From Bradyrhizobium sp. Leo170 (lineage in GTDB: Bacteria > Pseudomonadota > Alphaproteobacteria > Rhizobiales > Xanthobacteraceae), in contig NZ_PSRR01000023.1 in the NCBI RefSeq assembly GCF_004296405.1, forward strand, positions 1-45,627: 45,627 nucleotides of DNA, given 5' to 3'. How positions within the stretch are numbered: the stretch's first letter is position 1; the number at the start of each line of letters is the position of its first letter. Below the pieces are notes generated by a model. That model made no database searches. It was not told the DNA's origin and saw only the letters and a program-made list of their open reading frames with translations. Shown here in pieces: positions 17,513 to 26,230 of this stretch. Made by a program: the position numbers and the translations under genes.

Positions 17513-18340
17513 ATGGTGCTGAAGTCGCATTGGTGGTGGGATCTGAGCACGAAGGATTTCGCCGAACTCGACGCGGAGAGCGTGGTCGCGATCCTGCCCG
17601 TGGGCGCCGTCGAGCAGCATGGGCCGCATCTGCCCGTTAGGGTCGATGCCGCCATCAATGCGGGCATCATGGCCCGAGCAGTTGAGCTGATGCCGCCGGA
17701 TTTGATGGCGCTGGTCTTGCCGATGATGCCGGTCGGCAAATCCGACGAGCATCTGGCATTTCCCGGCACGCTGACATTGTCGCACGAAACACTCGGGCGC
17801 GTCTGGTACGAACTGGGCGAGTGCGTCCATCGGGCTGGCGTCCGCAAGATTCTGTTCCTGAATTCGCATGGCGGTCAGCCGCAGTTACTCGAGATCGTCT
17901 GCCGCGATTTGCGCGTCAAGCTCGGTATGTTCGCCGTCAGCGTGATGTGGCCGCGGCTGATCGACCTGGATGCCCTGTTTCCGCCCGAGGAAAATCGGCA
18001 TGGCATTCATGGCGGTCAGAGCGAGACCAGCGTGATGCTGCATCTGTATCCCGAGCTCGTAGAGATGAATCATGCTGAACACTTCGTCCCGCTGTCGGTC
18101 GAGATCGAACGCGAGTCGCAAATGCTCGGTCCAGAAGCCGGCGCCAAGTTCGGCTGGCAGGCGCAGGACCTGCATCCAAAGGGCGCCTGCGGCGACGCCA
18201 CCAAGGCGACTACCGAGCTTGGCCGGCTGGTCGTCGAGCGCTCTGCTGCTCGGCTTATCAAGCTGATCGAGGAGATCAGCCGTTATCCATTGTCGCGCAT
18301 CACGGCCCATACGGCGTTCGATGGATCGCGGCGCGGATGA
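17513..18340 (+). CDS. Creatininase-family amidohydrolase
   Basis: A 275-residue member of the creatinine amidohydrolase fold, a metal-dependent hydrolase of cyclic or linear amides. Seen: the metal-binding motif AVEQHGPHLPVRVDA (Glu34, His36, Asp45), NSHGGQ with His119, and a downstream HGGQSETS Glu. These match the conserved ligand set of the family. Start: ATG 17513, 12 bases after GGGAG (17496-17500); the frame is open to 17366, but the extra residues look non-coding and overlap the regulatory element. It is the first gene of a five-gene operon with cupin, isochorismatase-like, FAD oxidase and flavodoxin-like genes. The exact substrate is unknown; true creatininase activity should not be assumed. 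Confidence 0.88.
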   Translation: MVLKSHWWWDLSTKDFAELDAESVVAILPVGAVEQHGPHLPVRVDAAINAGIMARAVELMPPDLMALVLPMMPVGKSDEHLAFPGTLTLSHETLGRVWYELGECVHRAGVRKILFLNSHGGQPQLLEIVCRDLRVKLGMFAVSVMWPRLIDLDALFPPEENRHGIHGGQSETSVMLHLYPELVEMNHAEHFVPLSVEIERESQMLGPEAGAKFGWQAQDLHPKGACGDATKATTELGRLVVERSAARLIKLIEEISRYPLSRITAHTAFDGSRRG

Positions 18341-18359
18341 CCAGAAGGAGATTGAACAC

Positions 18360-18779
18360 GTGGCATTCAGTGCCGTAGACCTTGCGCAGGCGACAGCTTT
18401 CCGGATTTCACCGAAGGACACCAATTACTTCGTGATGCTGTTCGATCAGGAGACCGACCGGATCGACAACGTCTTCGTCATCGAGATATTCAAGGTCGGC
18501 GGCGCCACGCCGCCGAACGAGCATAGCGGGGCGCATGAATTCTTCCACGTCCTGCACGGGGAGGGCGTTGCGCATTGCGACGGCAAGACCGTGGCGATCA
18601 AGAAGGGCGACTCGCTGCTGCTGCATCCGGGTTCCGAGCATGTGATCGAGAACACCGGCACCGGCAAGCTCTATACGCTCACGGTGATGACGCCGAATGA
18701 AGATTTCGCCGAGCTGATCCGCGGCGGCGAGCGCGTCGAGCTCGAAGCCGACGACATCCGCATCCTGCAGGGGCAATAG
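18360..18779 (+). CDS. Cupin-domain protein
   Basis: A small single-domain cupin of 139 residues. Seen: PPNEHSGAHEFFHVLHGEG (first cupin motif with two His and a Glu), then GDSLLLHPGSEHVIENTG (second motif His), so a metal site is probably intact. Start: GTG 18360 lies 9 bases after GAAGGAG (18344-18350); an ATG at 18321 in the same frame would overlap the creatininase gene and lacks a comparable site. Such cupins can be isomerases, dioxygenases or ligand-binding proteins, and nothing here decides which. It lies between the creatininase and isochorismatase genes in one operon. Confidence 0.85.
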   Translation: MAFSAVDLAQATAFRISPKDTNYFVMLFDQETDRIDNVFVIEIFKVGGATPPNEHSGAHEFFHVLHGEGVAHCDGKTVAIKKGDSLLLHPGSEHVIENTGTGKLYTLTVMTPNEDFAELIRGGERVELEADDIRILQGQ

Positions 18780-18782
18780 CCG

Positions 18783-19613
18783 ATGAGTTCGGCCTCACAT
18801 CGTGCCAGCGAGGACGGAGCTTTGCGGCCGCTCGGATCGAGCGAGCGCAATCGCTGGTGCGTGTCAGCGGCTCGCGCCGACCTGGTGCGCGATCCGATTC
18901 CACCGAAACCGGTGACACTGCAGGCCGACGGCAAGCTGATCACCATCGATCTCGCGCGCACGGCGATGATCGTGGTCGATATGCAGAACGACTTCTGCCA
19001 CCCGAACGGCTGGCTGGCGCATATCGGCGTGGATGTCGCCCCGGCGCGGCGGCCGATCGCCCCGCTGCGCCGGCTGCTCCCACTGCTGCGCAAACATGAT
19101 GTGCCGGTGATCTGGGTCAACTGGGGCAACCGGCCCGACCGGCTCAATCTCAGCCCGGCGCTTCTGCACGTTTATAACCCCGATGGCCGCGGCGTCGGTC
19201 TCGGCGATCCGTTGCCTGGCTCCGGCGCAAAGGTGCTCGAGCGCGGAAGCTGGTCGGCCGCGATTGTCGATGAGCTCGAGACCGATCCGTCCGATATCCA
19301 GGTTGCGAAGTATCGGATGTCTGGTTTCCAGGACACCGAGCTCGACAGCATTCTGCGCAATCTCGGCGTCACCACGCTGATGTTCGCCGGCGTCAATGCC
19401 GACCAGTGCGTGTTGTGCACGCTGCAGGACGCCAACTTCCGCGGCTATGACTGCCTGCTGTTGGAAGATTGCGTGGCCACCACATCGCCGGACTATTGCC
19501 TCGCGGCGACCCTCTACAATGTGCGCCAATGCTTCGGCTTCGTCCTGAGCTCGCAGACGATCGTCGCGGGGCTCGGCGAAGGCGGGCAGCAAGCAGCGAA
19601 GATCATGCCATGA
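18783..19613 (+). CDS. Isochorismatase-family cysteine hydrolase
   Basis: A 276-residue cysteine hydrolase. Seen: the catalytic triad Asp66 (IVVDMQNDF), Lys176 (QVAKYRMSGF) and Cys209 (GVNADQCVLC). Family members hydrolyse C-N bonds of amides such as ureidoacrylate, biuret, nicotinamide or N-carbamoyl compounds. The N-terminal 55 residues with an LxTIDLARTAMIVVD lead-in are reminiscent of RutB-like ureidoacrylate hydrolases, but the assignment to a specific substrate is open. It starts 3 bases after the cupin stop and overlaps the FAD oxidase gene by 4 bases (ATGA). With the creatininase it gives the operon two amide-cleaving enzymes. Confidence 0.9.
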   Translation: MSSASHRASEDGALRPLGSSERNRWCVSAARADLVRDPIPPKPVTLQADGKLITIDLARTAMIVVDMQNDFCHPNGWLAHIGVDVAPARRPIAPLRRLLPLLRKHDVPVIWVNWGNRPDRLNLSPALLHVYNPDGRGVGLGDPLPGSGAKVLERGSWSAAIVDELETDPSDIQVAKYRMSGFQDTELDSILRNLGVTTLMFAGVNADQCVLCTLQDANFRGYDCLLLEDCVATTSPDYCLAATLYNVRQCFGFVLSSQTIVAGLGEGGQQAAKIMP

Positions 19614-20965
19614 ACGAGCTTTCGTCCGACACCCTCGCGCGACTCATCGACGATCTCGGTGACGTACCTGTCGTTACCGATCCCAAGGTCGTGCGCCGGC
19701 GCTCGCGCGATTTCTTCTGGTACAGCCCGGTGCTGAACGAGCGATCGAACGGCATGTCGGCCGATCTCGTCGCCTCGCCGCGGGACGAAGCCGACGTCGT
19801 CCGCGTTGCCGCCGCCTGTGCTCGGCATCGCATTCCGATCACGGTGCGCGCGGGTGGCACCGGCAATTACGGCCAAGCCGTGCCGCTGCGCGGCGGTGTG
19901 CTGCTCGACGTTCTGGCGCTCGACAGTACCAAATGGGTCAAGCCGGGCCTGATCCGGGTCGGCGCTGGCGCAAAGCTGAACACGATCGATGCCGAGCTGC
20001 AGCCCCACGGCTGGGAGCTGAGGATGCATCCGTCCACCAAGCGCACGGCGACGATCGGCGGCTTCGTGGCGGGCGGATCGGGCGGCGTCGGCTCGGTCAT
20101 TCACGGTGGCTTGCGCGAGCCCGGCAATATCCTCGCCGCGCGCGTAGTCACGGTCGAGGAAGAGCCGCGCGTCATCGAGTTGCGTGGCGACGCGGCGCAG
20201 AAGATCAACCGCGCCTACGGCACGACCGGCATCATCACCGAACTCGAAATGCCGCTGGCGCCCGCCTGGCGATGGATCGATGTCGTGGTGGCGTTCGACG
20301 ATTTCGTCGACGCGGCCGCGTTCGGCTACGAGGCCGCGCTGGCGGATGGGATCGTCAAGAAGCTGCTGTCCCCGATCACCGCACCGCTGCCGTCGTATTT
20401 CGGTGCGCTGAAGCCGTACTGTCCCGACGGCAAGAGCATCCTGATCGCGATGATCGCCGAACCCTCGCTCGAGAGCTTCAAGTCGCTATTGGCGAGCCGC
20501 GGCACCATCACGCTGGAGACGCCGACCGACGAGAGTCCGGGGCAGGTGCCGCTCTACGAATACACTTGGAACCACACCACGCTGCAGGTCCTGAAGACCG
20601 ACCGTTCGGTCACCTATCTACAATGTCTTTATCCGCATGACCGGCTGATGGAGAAGGTGGTCGAGATGCGCAAGTTGTTTCGGGACGAGGTGTTGCAGCA
20701 TCTGGAGTTCATTCGCTTCGGCGGCCGCGTCACCTGCAGTGGGCTGCCCGTCGTGCGCTACACCAATGCAGACAGGCTGAACGAGATCATCAGCCTGCAC
20801 GAGGCGCGCGGCGTCCATATCGCCAATCCGCATGTCTTCACGGTGGAGGACGGCAGCCGCTATAAGCGCGCCGATGCCGATCAGCTCGGCTTCAAGCACG
20901 AGGTCGATCCGTACGGCCTGCTCAACCCCGGCAAGATGCGCAGCTTCGTGCTCGAGCGGCCGTGA
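19610..20965 (+). CDS. FAD-linked oxidase (PCMH / glycolate-oxidase type)
   Basis: A 451-residue flavoprotein. Seen: the PCMH FAD-binding domain with PITVRAGGTGNYGQAVPLRG and LIRVGAGAKLNTIDAELQ, then a GGFVAGGSGGVGSVIHGG pyrophosphate-binding loop, and an oxidase C-terminal domain ending GLLNPGKMRSF. The AGGTGNYGQ region resembles the site where many family members bind FAD covalently through His, but no His is obvious at that point, so attachment is probably non-covalent. It would oxidise an alcohol, amine or alpha-hydroxy acid. Start ATG 19610 overlaps the previous stop. The gene is fourth in the operon. Confidence 0.88.
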   Translation: MNELSSDTLARLIDDLGDVPVVTDPKVVRRRSRDFFWYSPVLNERSNGMSADLVASPRDEADVVRVAAACARHRIPITVRAGGTGNYGQAVPLRGGVLLDVLALDSTKWVKPGLIRVGAGAKLNTIDAELQPHGWELRMHPSTKRTATIGGFVAGGSGGVGSVIHGGLREPGNILAARVVTVEEEPRVIELRGDAAQKINRAYGTTGIITELEMPLAPAWRWIDVVVAFDDFVDAAAFGYEAALADGIVKKLLSPITAPLPSYFGALKPYCPDGKSILIAMIAEPSLESFKSLLASRGTITLETPTDESPGQVPLYEYTWNHTTLQVLKTDRSVTYLQCLYPHDRLMEKVVEMRKLFRDEVLQHLEFIRFGGRVTCSGLPVVRYTNADRLNEIISLHEARGVHIANPHVFTVEDGSRYKRADADQLGFKHEVDPYGLLNPGKMRSFVLERP

Positions 20966-20966
20966 G

Positions 20967-21551
20967 ATGCGGGTGCTCTATGTCTATTGCCATCCGCTGA
21001 GCGAAAGCTTTCACGCCGCGATCCGGAAAGAGACGCTGGCCGGGCTGGCTGAGGCGGGCCACACCGTCGACCTGCTCGACCTCTATGCTGAGGGCTTTGA
21101 TCCGGTACTGACGGCGGAGCGCCGACGCGACTATCACGACCCCGCGCGCAACCGCGCCAACAACCAGGCCCATGCCGACCGCCTGATGGCCGCGGACGCG
21201 CTGGTCGTGCAGTTCCCTACCTGGTCCTTCGGTCCGCCGGCGATGCTGAAGGGCTGGTTCGACCGGATGTTCGGTCCCGGCATTGCGCTGGATCTGTCGG
21301 ATCCGTCGCATGCCAAGCCGATGCTGATGCATATCCGCCGTATCACCGGCATCTCGACCTATGGTCGCCCGCGCTGGCAGGCGATCGGCATGGCTGATCC
21401 GCCGCGCCGGATCATCAAGCGCTACCTGCGCTGGTTCACCGGCTCGAAAGCGTCGGTCAGTTACTACGCGCTCTATCACATGAATGTCGCGACGGATGCG
21501 CAGCGCGGCCGGTTCCTCGCCAAGATAAGGCGCGAGATGGTGCGGTTCTAA
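20967..21551 (+). CDS. NAD(P)H-quinone oxidoreductase-like flavoprotein (flavodoxin fold)
   Basis: A 194-residue flavodoxin-like NAD(P)H dehydrogenase (KefF/NQO type). Seen: MRVLYVYCHPLSESFHAAI at the N-terminus (FMN phosphate loop) and PTWSFGPPAMLKGWFDRMFG, the family signature. It begins 1 base after the FAD oxidase stop and ends by overlapping the convergent RidA gene by 4 bases. It could act as the electron donor for the Rieske oxygenase at 26231, which has no adjacent reductase; this is inference. The frame is open to 20832, inside the oxidase gene, and is not part of the protein. Confidence 0.88.
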   Translation: MRVLYVYCHPLSESFHAAIRKETLAGLAEAGHTVDLLDLYAEGFDPVLTAERRRDYHDPARNRANNQAHADRLMAADALVVQFPTWSFGPPAMLKGWFDRMFGPGIALDLSDPSHAKPMLMHIRRITGISTYGRPRWQAIGMADPPRRIIKRYLRWFTGSKASVSYYALYHMNVATDAQRGRFLAKIRREMVRF

Positions 21552-21946
21552 CCGTCCGCGGGCGCGGCGGCGATCGCCTCGATTTCGACGAAGAACTCAG
21601 GACGCGTGAAGCCGGACACGATCACCAGGGTCGAAGCCGGCGGAGTTCCCTGAAAATGCCGGTCGCGTGAGCGCATATAGCCCTGCATGTGCTCGCGGGC
21701 GGTCACGTAAGCATTGAGCCGGATGACATTTGCGAGCGTCATACCGTCCTCGGCGAGGATGGCCGCGATACTGGCAAAGCACAGATCAGCCTGCTGCTCG
21801 CATTGCGACGGGATCGTCTCGTCGGCGGCAATGCCGAGCTGGCCCGAGGTGACGACGAGGCGATGGTTTGGTGCAACGGAAACGCCGTGGCTGTAGCGCG
21901 CAAAGGGCGGCCTGATCGAAGCTGGAGAAAGCGAACGCAAGGTCAC
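21548..21946 (-). CDS. RidA/YjgF-family protein lacking the catalytic Arg
   Basis: A protein of about 132 residues of the Rid family (enamine/imine deaminase fold). Seen: VVTSGQLG, CFASIAAILAEDGMTLANVIRLNAYVT and a final FFVEIEAIA, all family-typical. The position usually holding the active-site Arg in PPAR(S/T) reads PPASTLVIV here, a Ser, so classical RidA imine hydrolysis is doubtful; several Rid subfamilies also lack it. The start chosen is GTG 21946, giving a family-normal length; the frame is open to 22063. It lies convergent to the flavodoxin-like gene and divergent to the 22204 operon, sharing the regulatory region at 22048. Confidence 0.82.
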   Translation of the reverse strand: MTLRSLSPASIRPPFARYSHGVSVAPNHRLVVTSGQLGIAADETIPSQCEQQADLCFASIAAILAEDGMTLANVIRLNAYVTAREHMQGYMRSRDRHFQGTPPASTLVIVSGFTRPEFFVEIEAIAAAPADG

Positions 21947-22047
21947 CCCCGGGAGACAACTGTTAGCAGGGCGCAAAGCGTAACGCCGATTGCCTGCTAC
22001 TTCCACCACATACGCCACGCGCCCTCTAGAACTCCGCGATCGATGCT

Positions 22048-22092
22048 GTTGCTTCAAAGGCAACGGATCGCTCGAATAAAAATGCTTTCAGG
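22048..22092 (+). promoter_or_regulatory. Conserved 45-bp LysR-type regulatory element, copy 2
   Basis: Dyad GTTGC-TTCAAAG-GCAAC at 22048-22064 (T-N11-A pattern), followed by CGAAT at 22073-22077 and GCTTTCA at 22084-22090. It aligns base for base with the element at 17365-17409, 33 of 45 identical. It lies between the RidA-like gene (start 21946) and the NMT1-type receptor gene (start 22204). No LysR gene is adjacent, so control by the 16420 regulator is the simplest explanation. Confidence 0.68.
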
Positions 22093-22203
22093 CGACAGGC
22101 GGCTGTGCATCCTTGGCATCCATTGAGGACGGATTGTCACGTCGACAATGCCGGTCCGGGATCATGGGCCGGGCGCAACGCCGGCCATAACGGGGAAGCC
22201 GCA

Positions 22204-23199
22204 ATGGCCATGAAGTTCCTGCCGCGAACGATCGCAATCACCCTGGTCGGCGCCGGCGCGTTGTTCGGCTCGATGGGGTCGACGTTCGCCGCGGACAAAG
22301 TGACGTTCCTGACGAGCTGGTTCGCGCAGGCCGAACATGGCGGCTTCTATGAAGCAAAGGCGACCGGGCTGTACGAGAAGGCCAGCCTCGACGTGACCAT
22401 CAAGATGGGTGGTCCGCAGGTCAACGGCTCGCAGCTCCTGCTCGCCGGCGAGACCGATTTCCTGATGGGCTACGACATCCAGGTGTTGAAGGGGCGGGAG
22501 CAGAACCTGCCGCTGGTCACAGTCGCCTCGTCCTTTCAATTCGACCTCCAGGGACTGATGACGCATGACGATGTCGCCAACATCGCGGCGCTCAAGGGCA
22601 AGCCGATCCTGATCGCAGGCTCCTCCCGCGTTACGTTCTGGCCCTGGCTCAAGGCCAAGTACGGATTCACCGACGATCAGATCCGCCCTTACACGTTCAA
22701 CCTGCAGCCTTTCTTCGCCGACAAGAACATGGCCCAGCAGGCCTATCCGTCGTCCGAGCCCTATCAGGCCGAGCAGCAGCACGAGAAGGTGAAGTTCTTC
22801 CTGCTCGCCGACGGCGGCTATCCGCCTTATGGTTCAACAATCGTCACCACCGAGAAGATGATCGCGGAGAAGCCCGATGTCGTGGCGCGCTTCGTCAAGG
22901 CCTCGCTCGAGGGCTGGCGCGACTATCTGAAGAATCCTGCGCCGGCCAATGCGCTGATCAAGGCCGACAACCCGAAGATGACTGACGGACAGATCGCGTT
23001 CGCGCTCGAGAAGCTGAAGGAGAACAAGGCCATCGACGGCGGTGATGCCGCAAAGCTCGGCATCGGCGTGATCACTCAGGATCGCTACAAGCAGATCTAC
23101 GATTTCCTGGTCGCGGGCGGCCTGCTCGATCCCAAGGTGGACTGGCACAAGGCCTATGACGATCGCTTCGTCAAGGACCTGAAGATCGGAGTGCAATAG
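22204..23199 (+). CDS. ABC transporter substrate-binding protein (NMT1/THI5-like)
   Basis: A 331-residue periplasmic receptor of the NMT1/THI5-like/SsuA superfamily. Seen: a signal peptide at residues 1-29 with SMGSTFA before ADKVTF, then TSWFAQAEHGGFYEAKATGL, typical of pyrimidine-precursor- and riboflavin-type receptors, and LLAGETDFLMGYDIQVLKG. Start ATG 22204 follows GGGGAA; a second Met two codons later is possible. The frame is open to 22105 without a good start. It is the first gene of the operon with ATPase, permease, amidohydrolase and Rieske oxygenase. The ligand may be a heterocycle with an amino group, in keeping with the enzymes. Confidence 0.9.
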   Translation: MAMKFLPRTIAITLVGAGALFGSMGSTFAADKVTFLTSWFAQAEHGGFYEAKATGLYEKASLDVTIKMGGPQVNGSQLLLAGETDFLMGYDIQVLKGREQNLPLVTVASSFQFDLQGLMTHDDVANIAALKGKPILIAGSSRVTFWPWLKAKYGFTDDQIRPYTFNLQPFFADKNMAQQAYPSSEPYQAEQQHEKVKFFLLADGGYPPYGSTIVTTEKMIAEKPDVVARFVKASLEGWRDYLKNPAPANALIKADNPKMTDGQIAFALEKLKENKAIDGGDAAKLGIGVITQDRYKQIYDFLVAGGLLDPKVDWHKAYDDRFVKDLKIGVQ

Positions 23200-23206
23200 T
23201 GGGCCG

Positions 23207-24061
23207 ATGAACGCTCTCTTGCCGGGCAAGCCGCTTGATGAAGGCGGACAGCGGATGGTGACGGGCGGCGAACGTCCGCCGGCGGTCGAAGTGCTGTCGG
23301 CCGAGAAAGTGTTCTCGAACGGCACGCGCGGACTGGCGCCGATCAATCTGTCGATCGCTGACGGCGAGTTCCTGACGCTGATCGGCCCATCCGGCTGCGG
23401 CAAGAGCACGCTGCTGAAACTGATCGCCAACCTGATCGAGCCATCGGACGGCCGGCTGTTGTGGTGGCGCGGAAATTTCTCGCAGGTCGGGCAGGAGGGC
23501 AGGCGGTTCGCCTTCGTCTTTCAGGAGCCGACCTTGATGCCCTGGGCGCGGGTCGAGGCCAATGTTCGGCTTCCGCTGGAGCTGTCCAACGTTACCAAGA
23601 CCAAGGCAGCGCCGCTGGTGGCCGAAGCGCTCGAACAGGTAGGCCTTTCGGCTTTCACCAGGCATTTCCCGCGCCAGCTCTCCGGCGGCATGAAGATGCG
23701 GGTCTCGATCGCGCGTGCGCTGGTGACGAAGCCAAATCTGCTGCTGATGGATGAGCCGTTCGGCGCGCTGGACGAGTTCACGCGTAACAAGCTCGACGCC
23801 GACCTGATCCGCCTGTGGTGGGAAGGCAAGCTGACGACAGTGTTCGTGACCCACTCGATCTATGAAGCTGTGTTCCTGTCGACCCGCATCATCGTGATGG
23901 CGGCAAATCCCGGCCGCATCTTCCGCACCATGACCATCGGCGAGCCGCAGCCGCGTGGCGAGGGCTTTCGCGATAGCCCGAAATTCGCCGCCTATTGCCG
24001 GGAGCTTTCGACCTGGCTCGCCAAGGCGTCGCTGCCTTCCGCATCGGCAGGTGTCTCATGA
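23207..24061 (+). CDS. ABC transporter ATP-binding protein (nitrate/sulfonate/taurine type)
   Basis: A 284-residue ATPase subunit. Seen: Walker A GPSGCGKST near residue 60, Q-loop FVFQEPTLMPWARV, signature QLSGGMKMRVSIARAL and Walker B LLLMDEPFGALDE. The Q-loop FQEPTLMPW is characteristic of importers with NMT1/SsuA-like receptors. The start ATG 23207 lies 7 bases after the receptor gene, with MVTGGERPP as an alternative start further in. The stop overlaps the permease start by 4 bases. Confidence 0.92.
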   Translation: MNALLPGKPLDEGGQRMVTGGERPPAVEVLSAEKVFSNGTRGLAPINLSIADGEFLTLIGPSGCGKSTLLKLIANLIEPSDGRLLWWRGNFSQVGQEGRRFAFVFQEPTLMPWARVEANVRLPLELSNVTKTKAAPLVAEALEQVGLSAFTRHFPRQLSGGMKMRVSIARALVTKPNLLLMDEPFGALDEFTRNKLDADLIRLWWEGKLTTVFVTHSIYEAVFLSTRIIVMAANPGRIFRTMTIGEPQPRGEGFRDSPKFAAYCRELSTWLAKASLPSASAGVS

Positions 24062-24858
24062 AGCCGTTGCTGCAGTCCGAGGCTTTTGTGCGGATCGCCG
24101 CTCCGCTTGGGGTAGGGATCGCGCTGTTCGTGCTGTGGGAGGTCGGCTTCCGGCTCGCATCCGTTCCCGTCTATCTGTTTCCGAAGCCGAGCGACATCTT
24201 CACAAGCTTCGTCAACAATGGACCGTCATTGTTCCGTGCATTGCTGGTCACGTTGCGCGTGACATTGCAGGCGTTTGCCGCGGCGGTCATCATCGGAACG
24301 CTGGTTGCGTTCATGTTCGTGCAAAGCCGCGCGATCGAGATCAGCCTGTTCCCCTATGCGGTGCTGCTGCAGGTGACGCCGGTCGTCGCGATCGCGCCGC
24401 TCGTCATCATTCTCGTCAAGAACACGCAGCTCTCGCTCACGATCTGCGCCACGCTGGTGGCGCTGTTCCCGATCATCTCCAACACCACGCTCGGCTTGCG
24501 CAGCGTCGATCCAGGGCTCGCCAATTATTTCCGGATGAACCGCGCCAGCCGGTTCAAGACCCTGGTCAAGCTGCGAATCCCCGGGGCCTTGCCCTATTTC
24601 TTCGGCGGTTTGCGAATCTCCAGCGGGCTCGCCTTGATCGGCGCTGTGGTCGCCGAATTCGTCGCCGGCACCGGCGGCCGCTCGTCGGGGCTTGCCTACG
24701 AAATCCTCGATGCAGGCTTCACGCTCGATATTCCCCGCATGTTCGCGGCGCTGTTCCTAATCACACTGACCGGCGTCGTGCTGTTCGCCGCGATGGTGGT
24801 GCTCTCTAGACTCGCTTTGTCGAACTGGCACGAAAGCGAAATAAGGACCGAGACATGA
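24058..24858 (+). CDS. ABC transporter permease (SsuC/TauC-like)
   Basis: A 266-residue inner-membrane permease of the BPD_transp_1 family. Seen: about six hydrophobic segments (for example GVGIALFVLWEVGFRLASV and AVIIGTLVAFMFV) and the EAA-like loop in FRMNRASRFKTLVKLRIPGALP, which docks the ATPase. ATG 24058 overlaps the ATPase stop as ATGA, and its own stop overlaps the amidohydrolase start in the same way. It completes the importer together with the receptor at 22204 and the ATPase. Confidence 0.92.
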   Translation: MKPLLQSEAFVRIAAPLGVGIALFVLWEVGFRLASVPVYLFPKPSDIFTSFVNNGPSLFRALLVTLRVTLQAFAAAVIIGTLVAFMFVQSRAIEISLFPYAVLLQVTPVVAIAPLVIILVKNTQLSLTICATLVALFPIISNTTLGLRSVDPGLANYFRMNRASRFKTLVKLRIPGALPYFFGGLRISSGLALIGAVVAEFVAGTGGRSSGLAYEILDAGFTLDIPRMFAALFLITLTGVVLFAAMVVLSRLALSNWHESEIRTET

Positions 24859-26216
24859 CTGCGATGCTGATCGAGAACGCCGTCGGGATCTTCACCGGCC
24901 TGCCGGGCGCCGCGATGCGCGCGACGGGCGCCATCCGCATCCGCGACGGCGTCATTGCCGAGATCGGCGCGCTCGAGCCGCAGCCGGATGAGCAGCGGCT
25001 CGATGCGCGCGGTTGCGTCATCTATCCAGGCCTGATCTCCACCCATCATCACATGTTCCAGAGCGTGATGAAGGGCGTCATAGCCGGCATCAACCTTCCG
25101 CTCGCGGGCTGGCTGCGCGCAGCGCCCTATAGCCTATGGTCGAAGCTTGACGAGGAGGCGCTGGCGGTCGCCGCAAGAATCGCGCTGTCCGAACTGCTGT
25201 TGTCGGGAACGACAACGGCCGCCGATCACCACTATCTCTTCAGCGACACCTTCAGGTTCGATCCCGCGCATGTGATCTTCGAGGTCGCGCGCAACCTGGG
25301 CATCCGCTTGGTGTTCTGCCGCGGCGGTGCCACCAAGGACCGTCACATGAACGCCGACGACTTTCCGCCGATGCCTGTGGAAACGCTCGACTCCATGCTG
25401 AAGTCGGCCGAGGCCTGCGCGCAGCGCTTCCATGATCCATCGTCGAGAAGCCTGACGCGTGTTGCGCTGGCGCCGACCACGCCGACCTGGTCGCTCGATC
25501 CTGGCGAGCTGAAGGAGGTGATCGCGGCAGCGCGGCGGATGAAGCTCCGGCTGCACAGCCATCTCTCCGAGACCGCTGACTATGTCGACTTCTGCCTCTC
25601 GGTCCACGGCAAGCGTCCGGTGGAATGGCTCGCCGACCACGACTGGCTGGGGCCCGATATCTGGTTTGCGCATCTCGTGCATCTCGATCCCGGGGAGGTC
25701 GAGATGCTCGCAAGCACCGGTACCGGCATGGCGCATTGCCCGCAATCCAACTGCCGCCTCGGCTCCGGTGTCGCGCCGGCCGATCACATGGCGCGGCTTG
25801 GCGGCGCGGTGTCGCTCGGTGTCGACGGCGCGGCCTCCAACGAGGCGGCTGACATGATCAGCGAAATGCATAGCTGCTGGCACACCCATCGCGCCGTAAA
25901 GGGCGCGCATGCCGTGACGGCCGAAGACGTCGTGCACTGGGCGACCGCCGGCGGCGCCCGCGTCCTCGGTTTCCCGGAGATCGGCACGCTTGCGCCGGGA
26001 CAGCAGGCCGACATCGCGATCTTCGATCTGAACCAGCCGCGGCACTTCGGCATGCACGATCCGATGATCGCGCCGGTCACCTGCGCCGGCAGCGCGCATG
26101 TGCGTTACCTTTTGGTCGGTGGCCGCATCGTGGTCGAGGACGGCGCCATTCCAGGCCTCGATATCGCAAAACTCAGATCCGATGCCTTCCGCGTGGTCGA
26201 GCGGATGGCGGCCTGA
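24855..26216 (+). CDS. Amidohydrolase (8-oxoguanine deaminase / hydroxydechloroatrazine ethylaminohydrolase-like)
   Basis: A 453-residue metal-dependent deaminase of the amidohydrolase superfamily. Seen: HxH at His64-x-His66 in STHHHMFQS, then LAGWLRAAPYSLW, the His in HSHLSET, the His in AHLVHLD and the Asp in GVDGAASNE. The complete ligand set indicates an active mononuclear deaminase. Relatives remove amino groups from 8-oxoguanine, guanine or s-triazines. It is clearly related to the frameshifted gene at 9833-11171. It overlaps the permease by 4 bases, and the Rieske gene follows 14 bases later, which ties uptake, deamination and ring oxygenation together. Confidence 0.92.
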   Translation: MTAMLIENAVGIFTGLPGAAMRATGAIRIRDGVIAEIGALEPQPDEQRLDARGCVIYPGLISTHHHMFQSVMKGVIAGINLPLAGWLRAAPYSLWSKLDEEALAVAARIALSELLLSGTTTAADHHYLFSDTFRFDPAHVIFEVARNLGIRLVFCRGGATKDRHMNADDFPPMPVETLDSMLKSAEACAQRFHDPSSRSLTRVALAPTTPTWSLDPGELKEVIAAARRMKLRLHSHLSETADYVDFCLSVHGKRPVEWLADHDWLGPDIWFAHLVHLDPGEVEMLASTGTGMAHCPQSNCRLGSGVAPADHMARLGGAVSLGVDGAASNEAADMISEMHSCWHTHRAVKGAHAVTAEDVVHWATAGGARVLGFPEIGTLAPGQQADIAIFDLNQPRHFGMHDPMIAPVTCAGSAHVRYLLVGGRIVVEDGAIPGLDIAKLRSDAFRVVERMAA

Positions 26217-26230
26217 TAGCGGAGGAAATC

